A stretch of 6,001 bases of DNA from Chthoniobacter flavus (GTDB lineage Bacteria; Verrucomicrobiota; Verrucomicrobiia; Chthoniobacterales; DYNR01), in contig DYNR01000056.1 of NCBI GenBank assembly GCA_020720945.1, forward strand, positions 5,369 through 11,369, read 5' to 3'. Made by a program: the position numbers and the translations under genes. The notes beneath the pieces were generated by a model. It was given only the letters and a program-made list of their open reading frames with translations, was not told the origin of the DNA and ran no database searches. Shown piece by piece: positions 1-5,950 of the stretch (position 1 is the stretch's first letter; every line of letters starts with the position of its first letter).

Positions 1-1098
1 TTTGTTTTGAAGACCGACGGGATCGGGGATTTCGTTTTGGCCGTATCGGCGATCCGGCTTTTGGCAGAGAAATTTGGCGAAGAAAAGCTGGTTATTGCCG
101 TTTTGTCCGCTGTGGCACCGTTGGCGAGGATGCAATTTCCGGCGGCAAAAGTTTTGGCGATGCCATTGCTTTCCAAGCGACGCGTACTCAATTTGTTTGC
201 GGCAAACGCCCTGCGCGCATTTCCCGCGTGGCTGACGATTTTGCGGGAAAAGTTTTCGGTTGCCGTGAGTTTCCGCCACCACCGGAACTACTTGCAAAGT
301 TTCCTGCTTTTCACTTCGGGGGCGGGCGAGCTGTTTCTGACCGACAACATGCTTTCGCACGACAAAAAAAACACGCGGGATCGGGTGGAATCGTTTCTTT
401 CTTTTCTGAAAAAAAACGACTTTGTGGCTTATCCGGAAACAGCGATTTTGCCTCTTGATTTAGAAGCCAACAGGAGGGTGGTTTCCTCCGTTTTGGGGAG
501 GGAAGTTTTGGTGGAAGAAATTTTGCCGAAGATCGAGACGCGGGCAGGAAAGCGAGACGGGAGCATCCTGTTTAGCCCGCTTAGTAGCACCCCGATCAAA
601 GATTATCCTCTGGGGTCTTGGATGCGGGTTTTCGGTGCGTTGCCCGAGGGGTGGAAGAGTCGCCCGATCTGGCTTGTGGGTTCGCCCGCCCAGCGAGAAG
701 AGTTGGGGCGATACCTTGCTGGATTGCGGGAGAAAGGCTTCCGGGAGAGTGCGATTTTAGAAACGGCGGATGTGGCGGAACTGGCCGGAGCGATCGCAGG
801 AGCGTCGTTGACTTTGACGGTTGACACGGCTTCTGCGCACATCGCCTGCGCGTGCGGGAATGCGGCGGTCATTCTTTTTTCCGGTTTGCATCGAGGGGTT
901 TACGGACCGTGGACGAAAAACGAGCGGCAGGTTTGGATCGAAGCGGCGGAGGAAAAGCCAGGGGAGGGGGCGCGCAAAAAAAGCCATTGGCACAAGGCGA
1001 TTTCGCCGGATTTCGTAGCGTCGGAAATTTTGCGCGTGGCGGGAGGGGAGGGAGAGTTGGCAGCGCGTGCGGGAATCGAACCCGCGCACCAGCCGTGA
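1..1098 (+). CDS. Glycosyltransferase family 9 (heptosyltransferase-like) protein, 5'-truncated by window edge
   Basis: Probable ADP-heptose:LPS-type glycosyltransferase (GT-B fold), which would add a sugar to lipopolysaccharide core or another surface glycan at the inner face of the cytoplasmic membrane. The first visible residues read FVLKTDGIGDFVL, the N-terminal nucleotide-sugar fold motif of GT9 (R/K-x-D-x-x-G-D). In this family the motif follows a short beta strand, so the true start lies left of base 1; the in-frame TTG at base 7 is not credible. The C-terminal half carries SPLSSTPIKDYPLGSW (about 568-615), a WLVGSPAQREEL strand-loop (about 670-705), and the family signature TVDTASAHIACACG (about 817-858) followed by VILFSGLHRGVYGPW, matching the GT9 'vDT.paHiA..' acceptor/donor region. 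The family-like part ends near EILRVA. The remaining tail, ending ARAGIEPAHQP, is simply the antisense of the tRNA gene at 1058-1132. Family is confident; the exact sugar and acceptor are unknown. Confidence 0.85.
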   Translation, partial: FVLKTDGIGDFVLAVSAIRLLAEKFGEEKLVIAVLSAVAPLARMQFPAAKVLAMPLLSKRRVLNLFAANALRAFPAWLTILREKFSVAVSFRHHRNYLQSFLLFTSGAGELFLTDNMLSHDKKNTRDRVESFLSFLKKNDFVAYPETAILPLDLEANRRVVSSVLGREVLVEEILPKIETRAGKRDGSILFSPLSSTPIKDYPLGSWMRVFGALPEGWKSRPIWLVGSPAQREELGRYLAGLREKGFRESAILETADVAELAGAIAGASLTLTVDTASAHIACACGNAAVILFSGLHRGVYGPWTKNERQVWIEAAEEKPGEGARKKSHWHKAISPDFVASEILRVAGGEGELAARAGIEPAHQP

Positions 1099-1132
1099 GA
1101 GGGCTGTGTCCTAACCCCTAGACGAACGCGCC
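1058..1132 (-). tRNA. tRNA-Glu (anticodon CTC), CCA encoded
   Basis: The minus strand folds by eye into a complete 75-nt cloverleaf. The acceptor stem is GGCGCGT/ACGCGCT (six Watson-Crick pairs plus a G1.U72 wobble). The D arm is GTCT-AGGGGTTA-GGAC. The anticodon arm is CAGCC-CTCTCAC-GGCTG, with the CTC anticodon at 1099-1097. The variable loop is GTGC and the T arm is GCGGG-TTCGAAT-CCCGC. Discriminator G73 and an encoded CCA (1060-1058) follow. The TTCGTCT start of the D region and G73 are typical of bacterial tRNA-Glu. It reads GAG codons, which are frequent in the adjoining genes. It lies convergent with, and overlaps, the end of the GT9 gene, and is divergent from the glutaredoxin operon. 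Confidence 0.96.
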
Positions 1133-1149
1133 GTAAACGAGGAAAAAGA

Positions 1150-1178
1150 AGGGTAGGGGAAAAAATCGTTGCTGGCAA
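1150..1178 (-). promoter_or_regulatory. Candidate sigma-70-type promoter for tRNA-Glu
   Basis: Reading the minus strand, TTGCCA (1178-1173; 5 of 6 to TTGACA) is followed by exactly 17 bases and then TACCCT (1155-1150; 3 of 6 to TATAAT). The -10 ends 17 bases before the mature tRNA 5' end, leaving room for a short leader. Spacing and position are right but the -10 is weak, so this is a candidate only. Confidence 0.35.
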
Positions 1179-1196
1179 GAACAGAAAAAATCTTTT

Positions 1197-1203
1197 AAGG
1201 TGG
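1197..1203 (+). promoter_or_regulatory. Shine-Dalgarno site for the glutaredoxin gene
   Basis: AAGGTGG differs from AAGGAGG at one base and sits 5 bases before the ATG at 1209. It decides the start: the in-frame GTG at 1200 lies inside this motif, so the ATG is preferred. No convincing -10/-35 pair for this operon is visible in the gap. Confidence 0.6.
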
Positions 1204-1208
1204 GGGAT

Positions 1209-1451
1209 ATGAAGATTTACATAAAGCCCCGGTGCTCGTGGTGTGTAGATGCTCTCGCGTGGTTGCAAAAACGGGGCATCGCATTTGAAGTTGTCGATGT
1301 TTTTGCGGATTCCGCCGGATACGCCAAGATGCGGCAGATTTCCGGTCAGAGTTTGGCGCCGACGCTCGAGTTGCCGGATGGTTCCGTGTTGCCGGATTTT
1401 GACACGGATCAACTGGAGGAGTTTCTCAGGGAGCGGGGGCTTGTATCCTGA
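1209..1451 (+). CDS. Glutaredoxin-like thiol-disulfide protein (CSWC active site)
   Basis: Small cytoplasmic thioredoxin-fold protein of 80 residues, the usual size of a bacterial glutaredoxin/NrdH. The fold order is visible: first strand MKIYIK, CxxC active site CSWC (residues 9-12) at the start of helix 1, second strand AFEVVDV (25-31), then a helix, the cis-proline segment LAPTLEL (P51), and DGSVLPDFD leading to the last helix. Both cysteines are present, so dithiol exchange is possible. The GG that usually follows the last strand and helps bind glutathione is not seen (the sequence reads LPDFDTDQL), so the reductant could be glutathione, another low-molecular-weight thiol or thioredoxin reductase. 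It opens a + strand operon: its TGA shares the A with the next gene's ATG (TGATG, 1449-1453), implying translational coupling to a membrane protein and then two antiporters. The physiological target is unknown; a role near the antiporters is inference. Confidence 0.8.
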   Translation: MKIYIKPRCSWCVDALAWLQKRGIAFEVVDVFADSAGYAKMRQISGQSLAPTLELPDGSVLPDFDTDQLEEFLRERGLVS

Positions 1452-2269
1452 TGTTATTCAACCTGTTAATCGTTGTTGGGACTGGGGTGCTGGCGTGGTC
1501 GTTGCGGACTTTTGCCAACCCGGTTTTGTTCAAGCTCGGGACGCTTTGCATTTTTGCGACCTCGTTTTTTGCTGGTTGGCTTTTTACGGGGCACCTGTGG
1601 GCGGGGGGCGTGTGTGCGACGCTGTTGCTTTTCGCACCGTGGGTGGAGATTTTGAAGCAAATCAGACCGCAGCGCATCCCGTTGCGCTACAAAATAGAAA
1701 GCCGCCCTCCGCCTTCGCCGCACGATTTTCCGATGCTCGAAGACCTGACCGGCGAGATCGAGGACGAAGGGTTTGAACATGTCGGCGACTTGGGATGGAA
1801 AAAGGAGGACGGCGATTATTTTTTTCGGGTGTTCCTGCATCCGAAAACGGGGGTGCGCGGGTTGATCGGTCTGGTGTCGCAGCCCGAGTTTTCGTTTTTT
1901 TACTTTTCGGTGTATTCCTACGAGAAAGGAACGGCGAATCGTCAGTTGACATGGAATTTCCCGTTTTCTTCGCCGATGTTGCTGCCGAAAAAATGGAAAG
2001 TGCAGAAGGTTTTTTTCGAATGCGATTTCGCGTATTTGTTCGAGTTGCACGCGAGGGAGTTTTTTGAGGGTTTCGAGGAGGTGCCCGCGGAGGAGGATGG
2101 CAGGCTTCAAGAGTTGGGCGACGAGCTGGAAAAAGCGTTTGATGAGCAGGTCGAAGAGAACTTGCGTGCCGGGATTTTTGTGGAGGCGGAGGATTCGACG
2201 GTGCGCTACACTTTCCGGGGGATGATGTTTCTTTGGGTGCAGTTCCTGAAAGAGCTGGTGCGGTTTTAG
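1451..2269 (+). CDS. Uncharacterised membrane-anchored protein
   Basis: I do not recognise a named family. The 272-residue protein begins with two or three hydrophobic segments (about residues 2-18, 26-44 and 47-65), then a basic proline-rich linker (KQIRPQRIPLRYKIESRPPPSP, about 69-90) and a soluble domain of roughly 180 residues. The basic residues right after the last hydrophobic segment suggest, by the positive-inside rule, that the soluble domain faces the cytoplasm. That domain alternates aromatic-rich beta-like strands (DYFFRVFLHP, EFSFFYFSVYSY, QLTWNFPFSSPM, VQKVFFECDF) and ends in an acidic helix (about 205-240, many Glu/Asp) and a final amphipathic segment. C191 in the soluble part could be a thiol site. 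The ATG overlaps the glutaredoxin stop by one base; the next gene starts 24 bases after its TAG and in the same frame. Its position between a thiol protein and two antiporters suggests an accessory or regulatory subunit, but that is inference. Confidence 0.75.
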   Translation: MLFNLLIVVGTGVLAWSLRTFANPVLFKLGTLCIFATSFFAGWLFTGHLWAGGVCATLLLFAPWVEILKQIRPQRIPLRYKIESRPPPSPHDFPMLEDLTGEIEDEGFEHVGDLGWKKEDGDYFFRVFLHPKTGVRGLIGLVSQPEFSFFYFSVYSYEKGTANRQLTWNFPFSSPMLLPKKWKVQKVFFECDFAYLFELHAREFFEGFEEVPAEEDGRLQELGDELEKAFDEQVEENLRAGIFVEAEDSTVRYTFRGMMFLWVQFLKELVRF

Positions 2270-2293
2270 GGGGAGAGAAAAGTCGTTAATTCG

Positions 2294-3934
2294 ATGAACC
2301 AGAACGACATACTCCACTCGCTCGGCTGGATTGTGACGGGGGCGGCGCTTTGCGTGCTCGCCGCGAAGCTCGTGCGGTTGCCGGGGATCGTAGCGTGTAT
2401 TTTTGCGGGGTTGATTTTGGGGCCGTTGACCGGGGTGCTCGAAGAGAGCGAGGGGGTGCATTTGATCAGCGAAATGGGGATCGTTCTTTTGCTGTTTTTG
2501 GTTGGTCTCGAGCTGAGCGCGGAAAAGTTTCGGGATGTCGGGAAAGTTGCGGCGGTGGCGGGGTCGGCGCAGGTTGTGATAACCCTCGCGTTGGGGTTTG
2601 GCTTGAGCGCGGGGTTGGGGTTCGGGTGGGTCGAGTCGCTGTTTTTGGCGTTTGCTATGACCATCAGCAGCACGGTTGTGGCGGTCAAGTTGCTTTGCGA
2701 CAAAAACGAGATGGGGGCGACCTACGGGAAGATCGCGGTCGGGAATTTGTTGGTGCAGGACATCGTGGTGATTTTAGGGATGACGGTTTTGTCTGGTCTG
2801 GGAGGGTCGGGGGGAGGGAAGCCCGCGGATGGGTGGAGTGTTTTTTGGGGAGTGCTGCGGTCTTCGGGGGGGATGGGGCTCTTGTTGGTTTCGGTGTTGC
2901 TGGCATCTAAGTATTTGTTGCCTAGGATGTTCGGGTGGATTTCTTCTTCTGCCGCGACGATTTTTATCTGGAGTTTGAGCTGGTGTTTGGCGGTTGTGAG
3001 CTTTTCGTATTTTTTGGGTTTGTCGATGGAAATGGGGGCGTTTTTTTCTGGGATCAGTTTGGCGCAGCTTCCGTATAGCCATGACTTGCAGCACAGGATC
3101 AAGCCGCTGATGAATTTTTTTGTCGCGGTTTTTTTTGTTTTGTTGGGGGCGGGGATGGAACTCGGGGATGCGGGGGATAGCGCGGGTTCTATTTTGCTGC
3201 TTTGCGTTTTCGTTCTTGTCGGGAAACCTCTGGTATTGATGCTGGTCGTTTCGAGGGTCGGGTATGGGGCGAAGACGGCGTTTTTGTCCGGGTTGACGAT
3301 CGGGCAGATCAGCGAGTTTTCGTTTGTTTTTGTGGCGATGGGCGTATCGGCAGGATTGGTTGACGCGAAAATTTTGGGGATTGTTTCGCTTGTCGGGGTG
3401 GCGAGCATCGCCGTTTCTTCCTATCTGATTTTATACAATGGCCAGATTGTTGGGTGGCTTGAAAAGAAGCTCGGTTTTTTCTCGTGGTTCCCTTCTGGAA
3501 AAGTTTTGGGGGAGGGGGCGAAAGAAGAAAAAAACCACATTATCGTGGTCGGGATGAACACCTTAGGTCGTTCGTTGGCGGCGAGATTGGCGGGCAAGGG
3601 AGAGCGCGTTTTGGCGTTGGATACGGACCCGAACAAGCTGCGGGGATTGCCGTGCAAGACGATGGTGGGGAGCGCGGAGTTTTTGGATGTGCTTTACGAT
3701 GCGGGGTTGCCGGGGGCGAAGCTTCTGGTCAGTGCGCTTTCCATCGAAGAGGCCAACGAGTTGCTGGCGTTCCGGTGCCGGCAGTTTGGGGTTCCGTGCG
3801 CGATCAATGCGGTGGATGTTTCGATGGCCGACAACTTGCTTGATTTGGAAGTGGGGTATTTGATGTTGCCCAAGGTGGACGGGGTCAAATTGCAGAACCG
3901 GTATTTGAAAGAATCGGGGGTGTTGGCGAAATGA
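2294..3934 (+). CDS. Kef-type (CPA2) cation:proton antiporter 1 with degenerate TrkA-N domain
   Basis: Inner-membrane monovalent cation:H+ antiporter of the CPA2/Kef family, 546 residues. An N-terminal exchanger domain of about 12 hydrophobic segments (about 6-385) shows family landmarks: EMGIVLLLFLVGLELS (60-75), ISSTVVAV (124-131), the ion-site region LLVQD with Q155-D156, FFVLLGAGMEL (280-290) and GLTIGQISEFSFVF (333-346). A short linker (390-413) leads to a TrkA-N/RCK-like Rossmann domain (about 414-540: HIIVVG..., acidic D443 ending strand 2). This domain is degenerate: the glycine motif reads GMNTLG (420-425) rather than GxGxxG, and the usual GD after strand 3 is GS (459-460), so NAD(H)/nucleotide binding is doubtful. 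E. coli KefB/KefC have the same layout and are gated by glutathione adducts through this domain; whether that applies here is unknown. No good ribosome site is close: AGGGGGAG ends 18 bases before the ATG. The stop overlaps the next antiporter's start (ATGA, 3931-3934). K+ versus Na+ cannot be told. Confidence 0.88.
   Translation: MNQNDILHSLGWIVTGAALCVLAAKLVRLPGIVACIFAGLILGPLTGVLEESEGVHLISEMGIVLLLFLVGLELSAEKFRDVGKVAAVAGSAQVVITLALGFGLSAGLGFGWVESLFLAFAMTISSTVVAVKLLCDKNEMGATYGKIAVGNLLVQDIVVILGMTVLSGLGGSGGGKPADGWSVFWGVLRSSGGMGLLLVSVLLASKYLLPRMFGWISSSAATIFIWSLSWCLAVVSFSYFLGLSMEMGAFFSGISLAQLPYSHDLQHRIKPLMNFFVAVFFVLLGAGMELGDAGDSAGSILLLCVFVLVGKPLVLMLVVSRVGYGAKTAFLSGLTIGQISEFSFVFVAMGVSAGLVDAKILGIVSLVGVASIAVSSYLILYNGQIVGWLEKKLGFFSWFPSGKVLGEGAKEEKNHIIVVGMNTLGRSLAARLAGKGERVLALDTDPNKLRGLPCKTMVGSAEFLDVLYDAGLPGAKLLVSALSIEEANELLAFRCRQFGVPCAINAVDVSMADNLLDLEVGYLMLPKVDGVKLQNRYLKESGVLAK
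2611..2630 (+). other. Canonical G-quadruplex motif inside antiporter 1
   Basis: Four G runs (GGGG, GGGG, GGG, GGG) with loops TT, TTC and T fit the G3+N1-7 pattern on the coding strand, so the mRNA could fold it. It encodes GLGFGW in a membrane segment, so it may only reflect Gly codons in a G-skewed gene. Confidence 0.5.
2800..2818 (+). other. Canonical G-quadruplex motif inside antiporter 1
   Basis: G runs GGG, GGG, GGGGGG and GGG are separated by A, TC and A, giving very short loops, a stable class. It encodes the glycine-rich loop GLGGSGGGK (168-176), so coding constraint explains much of it. Confidence 0.5.
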
Positions 3935-5505
3935 CGGTGCTTGCGATGTATCTCGGGGTGGCGGCGATCGGTTACGCGATCGCGTTTCGTTTCCGTTTGC
4001 CCAGCATTCCGGTTTTGATGGTTTTGGGGTTCGGGTTGTCGCTGTTGCCGTTTGCGCCCGACCGGGAATACGCCCGTTACATTTTGGAGCTCGGTTTGGC
4101 GTTTTTGTTGTTTAGTGCCGGGATCGAGCTTTCGCCGCGGCGGTTTCTGCACCAGACCGGGGCGGTTTTATGGGTTGCGCTGACGCAGTTTTTTTTGGTC
4201 GGGTTCATCGGGACATTTGCGGCGAAGACGCTCGGATATAACGAAATTTCAGCACTTTACATAGGGTTTGCGCTGTCCGCCAGTTCCACGCTCATCGTGG
4301 TCCGGCATTTGCGGAAGCGGCAGCAGATGTTCCAGCCGTTTGGGCGGTTGGTGACCGGGGTGTTGCTGGTGCAAGACATCGCATTGATTTTGTTGTTGAC
4401 CCTGTTGTCGTCCGAGACATCGGGGGATCCGGAGACGCGGATTCTTGCTCCTGCTGGTTTGGTCGTGCTTTCGGGGATTGCGGTTTTTTGCCATTACTGG
4501 CTTTTCCCGAGGCTGGTGAAAAAATTGCTTTCCGATGAAGAAACGCTGTTGTTGTTGGCATTGGCGACGCTGTTCGGGTTTGTGGGTTGCGGGCAGTTGT
4601 TGAAAGTGCCATTTGTTGCGGGGGCATTTTTGGCGGGTTTTTCTTTGTCCTCGTTTCCGATCAACGGGTTGTTGCGAGGGTTGATCGGTTCGCTTGCCGA
4701 TTTTTTTCAGGCGTTGTTTTTCACGGTGCTCGGGTCTTTGATCGTGCTTTCTGGCGGGGGAGTATTGGTGCATGCGGTTTTGTTGGCGGCGATGGTGTTT
4801 TTGGTTACGCCGCCCATTGTGACATGGGTGGCAGAGAGGTGCGGGCAATCGTCGCGGTCAGGGATCGAGAGCGGGCTTTTGTTGGCGCAGACCAGCGAGT
4901 TGGGGGTCGTGTTCGCGTTGATCGGATGGAACCAGGGGCATCTTGGCGACACGGAGTTCACGCTCATTGCGGTGGTGGCAGCGTTGACCATGACGGTGAC
5001 ACCGCTCGTCGCAAATGACCGGTTTACTTGGAGGCTTTTGCGGTGGCATCCTGGGAGGCGCAAGCCGTTGTCTTCGTTGCCGTTGGAAGGGCACATATTG
5101 GTTTTGGGTTTTGGGAAAGCGGGGATGTGGTCGGTGAAACCGTTTCTTGATGCCGGGTATAGCGTGATCGTTGTTGACGATGACCCGATGGTGGTTTCCA
5201 TGCTTTCCCGCACGAAGGTCGTCTGTTTGCGCGGGGACGGTTCGGATGTCCGGATGCTCGAAATGTTGCAAGCGAGGAAAGCGCACATGATCGTGGCGGC
5301 CGTCCCGAAGTTGGGAGATTTATTGAACATCATTCGTTATGCGCGTGGGGTGCGAGTTCTCGCGCGGGTGCAGGAAGAGGACGAAGCGCAGGAGATCGAG
5401 AAGGCGGGAGGGGTGGCGATCCGCAATGCGGTGGCGGCAGAAGGCGAGTTTTTGAAGTGGTTCGAAAGCAATTGTTGCGCGGCAAGAGCCGAAGTAAGCG
5501 GGTAG
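3931..5505 (+). CDS. Kef-type (CPA2) cation:proton antiporter 2 with intact TrkA-N domain
   Basis: Second, clearly diverged CPA2 antiporter, 524 residues, coupled to the first by an ATGA overlap. The membrane domain (about 3-365, about 12 segments) has ELGLAFLLFSAGIELSP (53-69), LSASSTLIVV (115-124), LLVQD with Q148-D149, VPFVAGAFLAGFSLS (226-240) and GLLLAQTSELGVVFAL (315-330). The stretch LADFFQALFFTVLGSLIVL (255-273) lacks the acidic residue that follows the equivalent GAGMEL of its neighbour. The C-terminal TrkA-N/RCK domain (about 386-510) looks functional: HILVLGFGKAG contains GFGKAG (393-398), D416 ends strand 2 as expected for NAD(H) binding, and RGDGSD (434-439) keeps the GD seen in KefC. 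By family knowledge this cytoplasmic domain gates transport in response to nucleotide or redox state. It is the last gene of the packed operon; 57 bases separate its TAG from the next likely start. Partnership with antiporter 1 is inferred from coupling and complementary RCK sites. Confidence 0.88.
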   Translation: MTVLAMYLGVAAIGYAIAFRFRLPSIPVLMVLGFGLSLLPFAPDREYARYILELGLAFLLFSAGIELSPRRFLHQTGAVLWVALTQFFLVGFIGTFAAKTLGYNEISALYIGFALSASSTLIVVRHLRKRQQMFQPFGRLVTGVLLVQDIALILLLTLLSSETSGDPETRILAPAGLVVLSGIAVFCHYWLFPRLVKKLLSDEETLLLLALATLFGFVGCGQLLKVPFVAGAFLAGFSLSSFPINGLLRGLIGSLADFFQALFFTVLGSLIVLSGGGVLVHAVLLAAMVFLVTPPIVTWVAERCGQSSRSGIESGLLLAQTSELGVVFALIGWNQGHLGDTEFTLIAVVAALTMTVTPLVANDRFTWRLLRWHPGRRKPLSSLPLEGHILVLGFGKAGMWSVKPFLDAGYSVIVVDDDPMVVSMLSRTKVVCLRGDGSDVRMLEMLQARKAHMIVAAVPKLGDLLNIIRYARGVRVLARVQEEDEAQEIEKAGGVAIRNAVAAEGEFLKWFESNCCAARAEVSG

Positions 5506-5526
5506 AATTTTCCGCTGTATTTTCCC

Positions 5527-5555
5527 TTGCGAATCGGGGGCAACGAGCGTAGCGT
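5527..5555 (+). promoter_or_regulatory. Weak candidate promoter before the Spy/CpxP-like gene
   Basis: TTGCGA (5527-5532; 4 of 6 to TTGACA), a 17-base spacer, then TAGCGT (5550-5555; 3 of 6 to TATAAT). If real, transcription would start almost at the ATG (5563), giving a near-leaderless mRNA, which would fit the lack of a clear Shine-Dalgarno site. Read-through from the antiporter operon is an equally good explanation, since no terminator is seen in 5506-5562. Confidence 0.2.
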
Positions 5556-5562
5556 TTTTGCG

Positions 5563-5922
5563 ATGAAACTCTCCGTAACCACAATTGTTGCTGCTGTTTT
5601 TTTATCTGTTTTTGGAACCTTTGCGCTTTCTCCTGCCGCCTATGCGGGAAAAGATAAAAGCCCCGAGGCAATAGCAGAAAAAAAGCTCGAGTTTTTCAAA
5701 TCCACGGTCGGGATAACCGACGATCAAGTGGACGCAGTCAAAGCAATCTTGCTGGATGAAGCGACGAAGTTAGCCGAGTTGCCATCCAGTATGGACGCTG
5801 ATGAGAGGAAAGAAAAACTGAAAGAAGTGAAGAAAGAGGCGAAGGAAGCACTGAGTTCGGTTTTGACAGCGGAACAGAAAGCGAAGCTGAAAGAGTCGAA
5901 AGGCAAGCCTGCAAACAACTGA
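5563..5922 (+). CDS. Small exported Spy/CpxP-like (LTxxQ) helical protein
   Basis: Predicted exported protein of 119 residues. It has a clear Sec signal peptide: MK start, hydrophobic core of about residues 5-22, and a signal peptidase I site after SPAAYA (28/29), leaving a mature chain of about 91 residues. The ATG at 5563 is chosen because it puts the signal peptide at the N terminus; the in-frame TTG at 5527 would add 12 polar residues. The mature part is charged and mostly helical, with two LTxxQ-like motifs, ITDDQ (51-55) and LTAEQKAKLKE (101-111), separated by a Lys/Glu-rich helix. Spy and CpxP, periplasmic stress chaperones and regulators of Gram-negatives, share paired LTxxQ motifs and a basic tail; this protein is shorter than Spy. 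It has no cysteine. By analogy it may bind unfolded periplasmic proteins or metals, but function is not proven. It could belong to an unrelated helical LTxxQ group. Confidence 0.7.
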   Translation: MKLSVTTIVAAVFLSVFGTFALSPAAYAGKDKSPEAIAEKKLEFFKSTVGITDDQVDAVKAILLDEATKLAELPSSMDADERKEKLKEVKKEAKEALSSVLTAEQKAKLKESKGKPANN

Positions 5923-5950
5923 TTTTGGTTTGGCTGGAAACGGGTGAATG

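Noticed and set aside
7..9. TTG at base 7 as start of the GT9 gene
   Set aside because: The frame is open to the window edge, and the GT9 N-terminal motif normally follows a short beta strand, so the start is upstream of base 1.
1040..1056. G-rich run just before the tRNA 3' end as a tRNA terminator or quadruplex
   Set aside because: On the tRNA strand it is C-rich with no hairpin plus T run, and on the + strand the fourth G run has only two G.
1200..1202. GTG as start of the glutaredoxin gene
   Set aside because: It lies within the AAGGTGG ribosome site; ATG 1209 has proper spacing and begins at the fold's first strand.
1466..2461. Long open frame on the minus strand (331 codons)
   Set aside because: Its product is an Arg/His/Gln/Pro-rich string with no domain, opposite a gene with coherent hydrophobic and beta patterns; open minus frames are expected from the strong strand bias.
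4249..4848. Open frames on the minus strand opposite antiporter 2
   Set aside because: Low-complexity Gln/Arg/Pro composition with no recognisable domain, antisense to a confident transporter gene.
5527..5529. TTG as start of the exported protein
   Set aside because: It would place 12 polar residues before the signal peptide; ATG 5563 gives a normal signal sequence.
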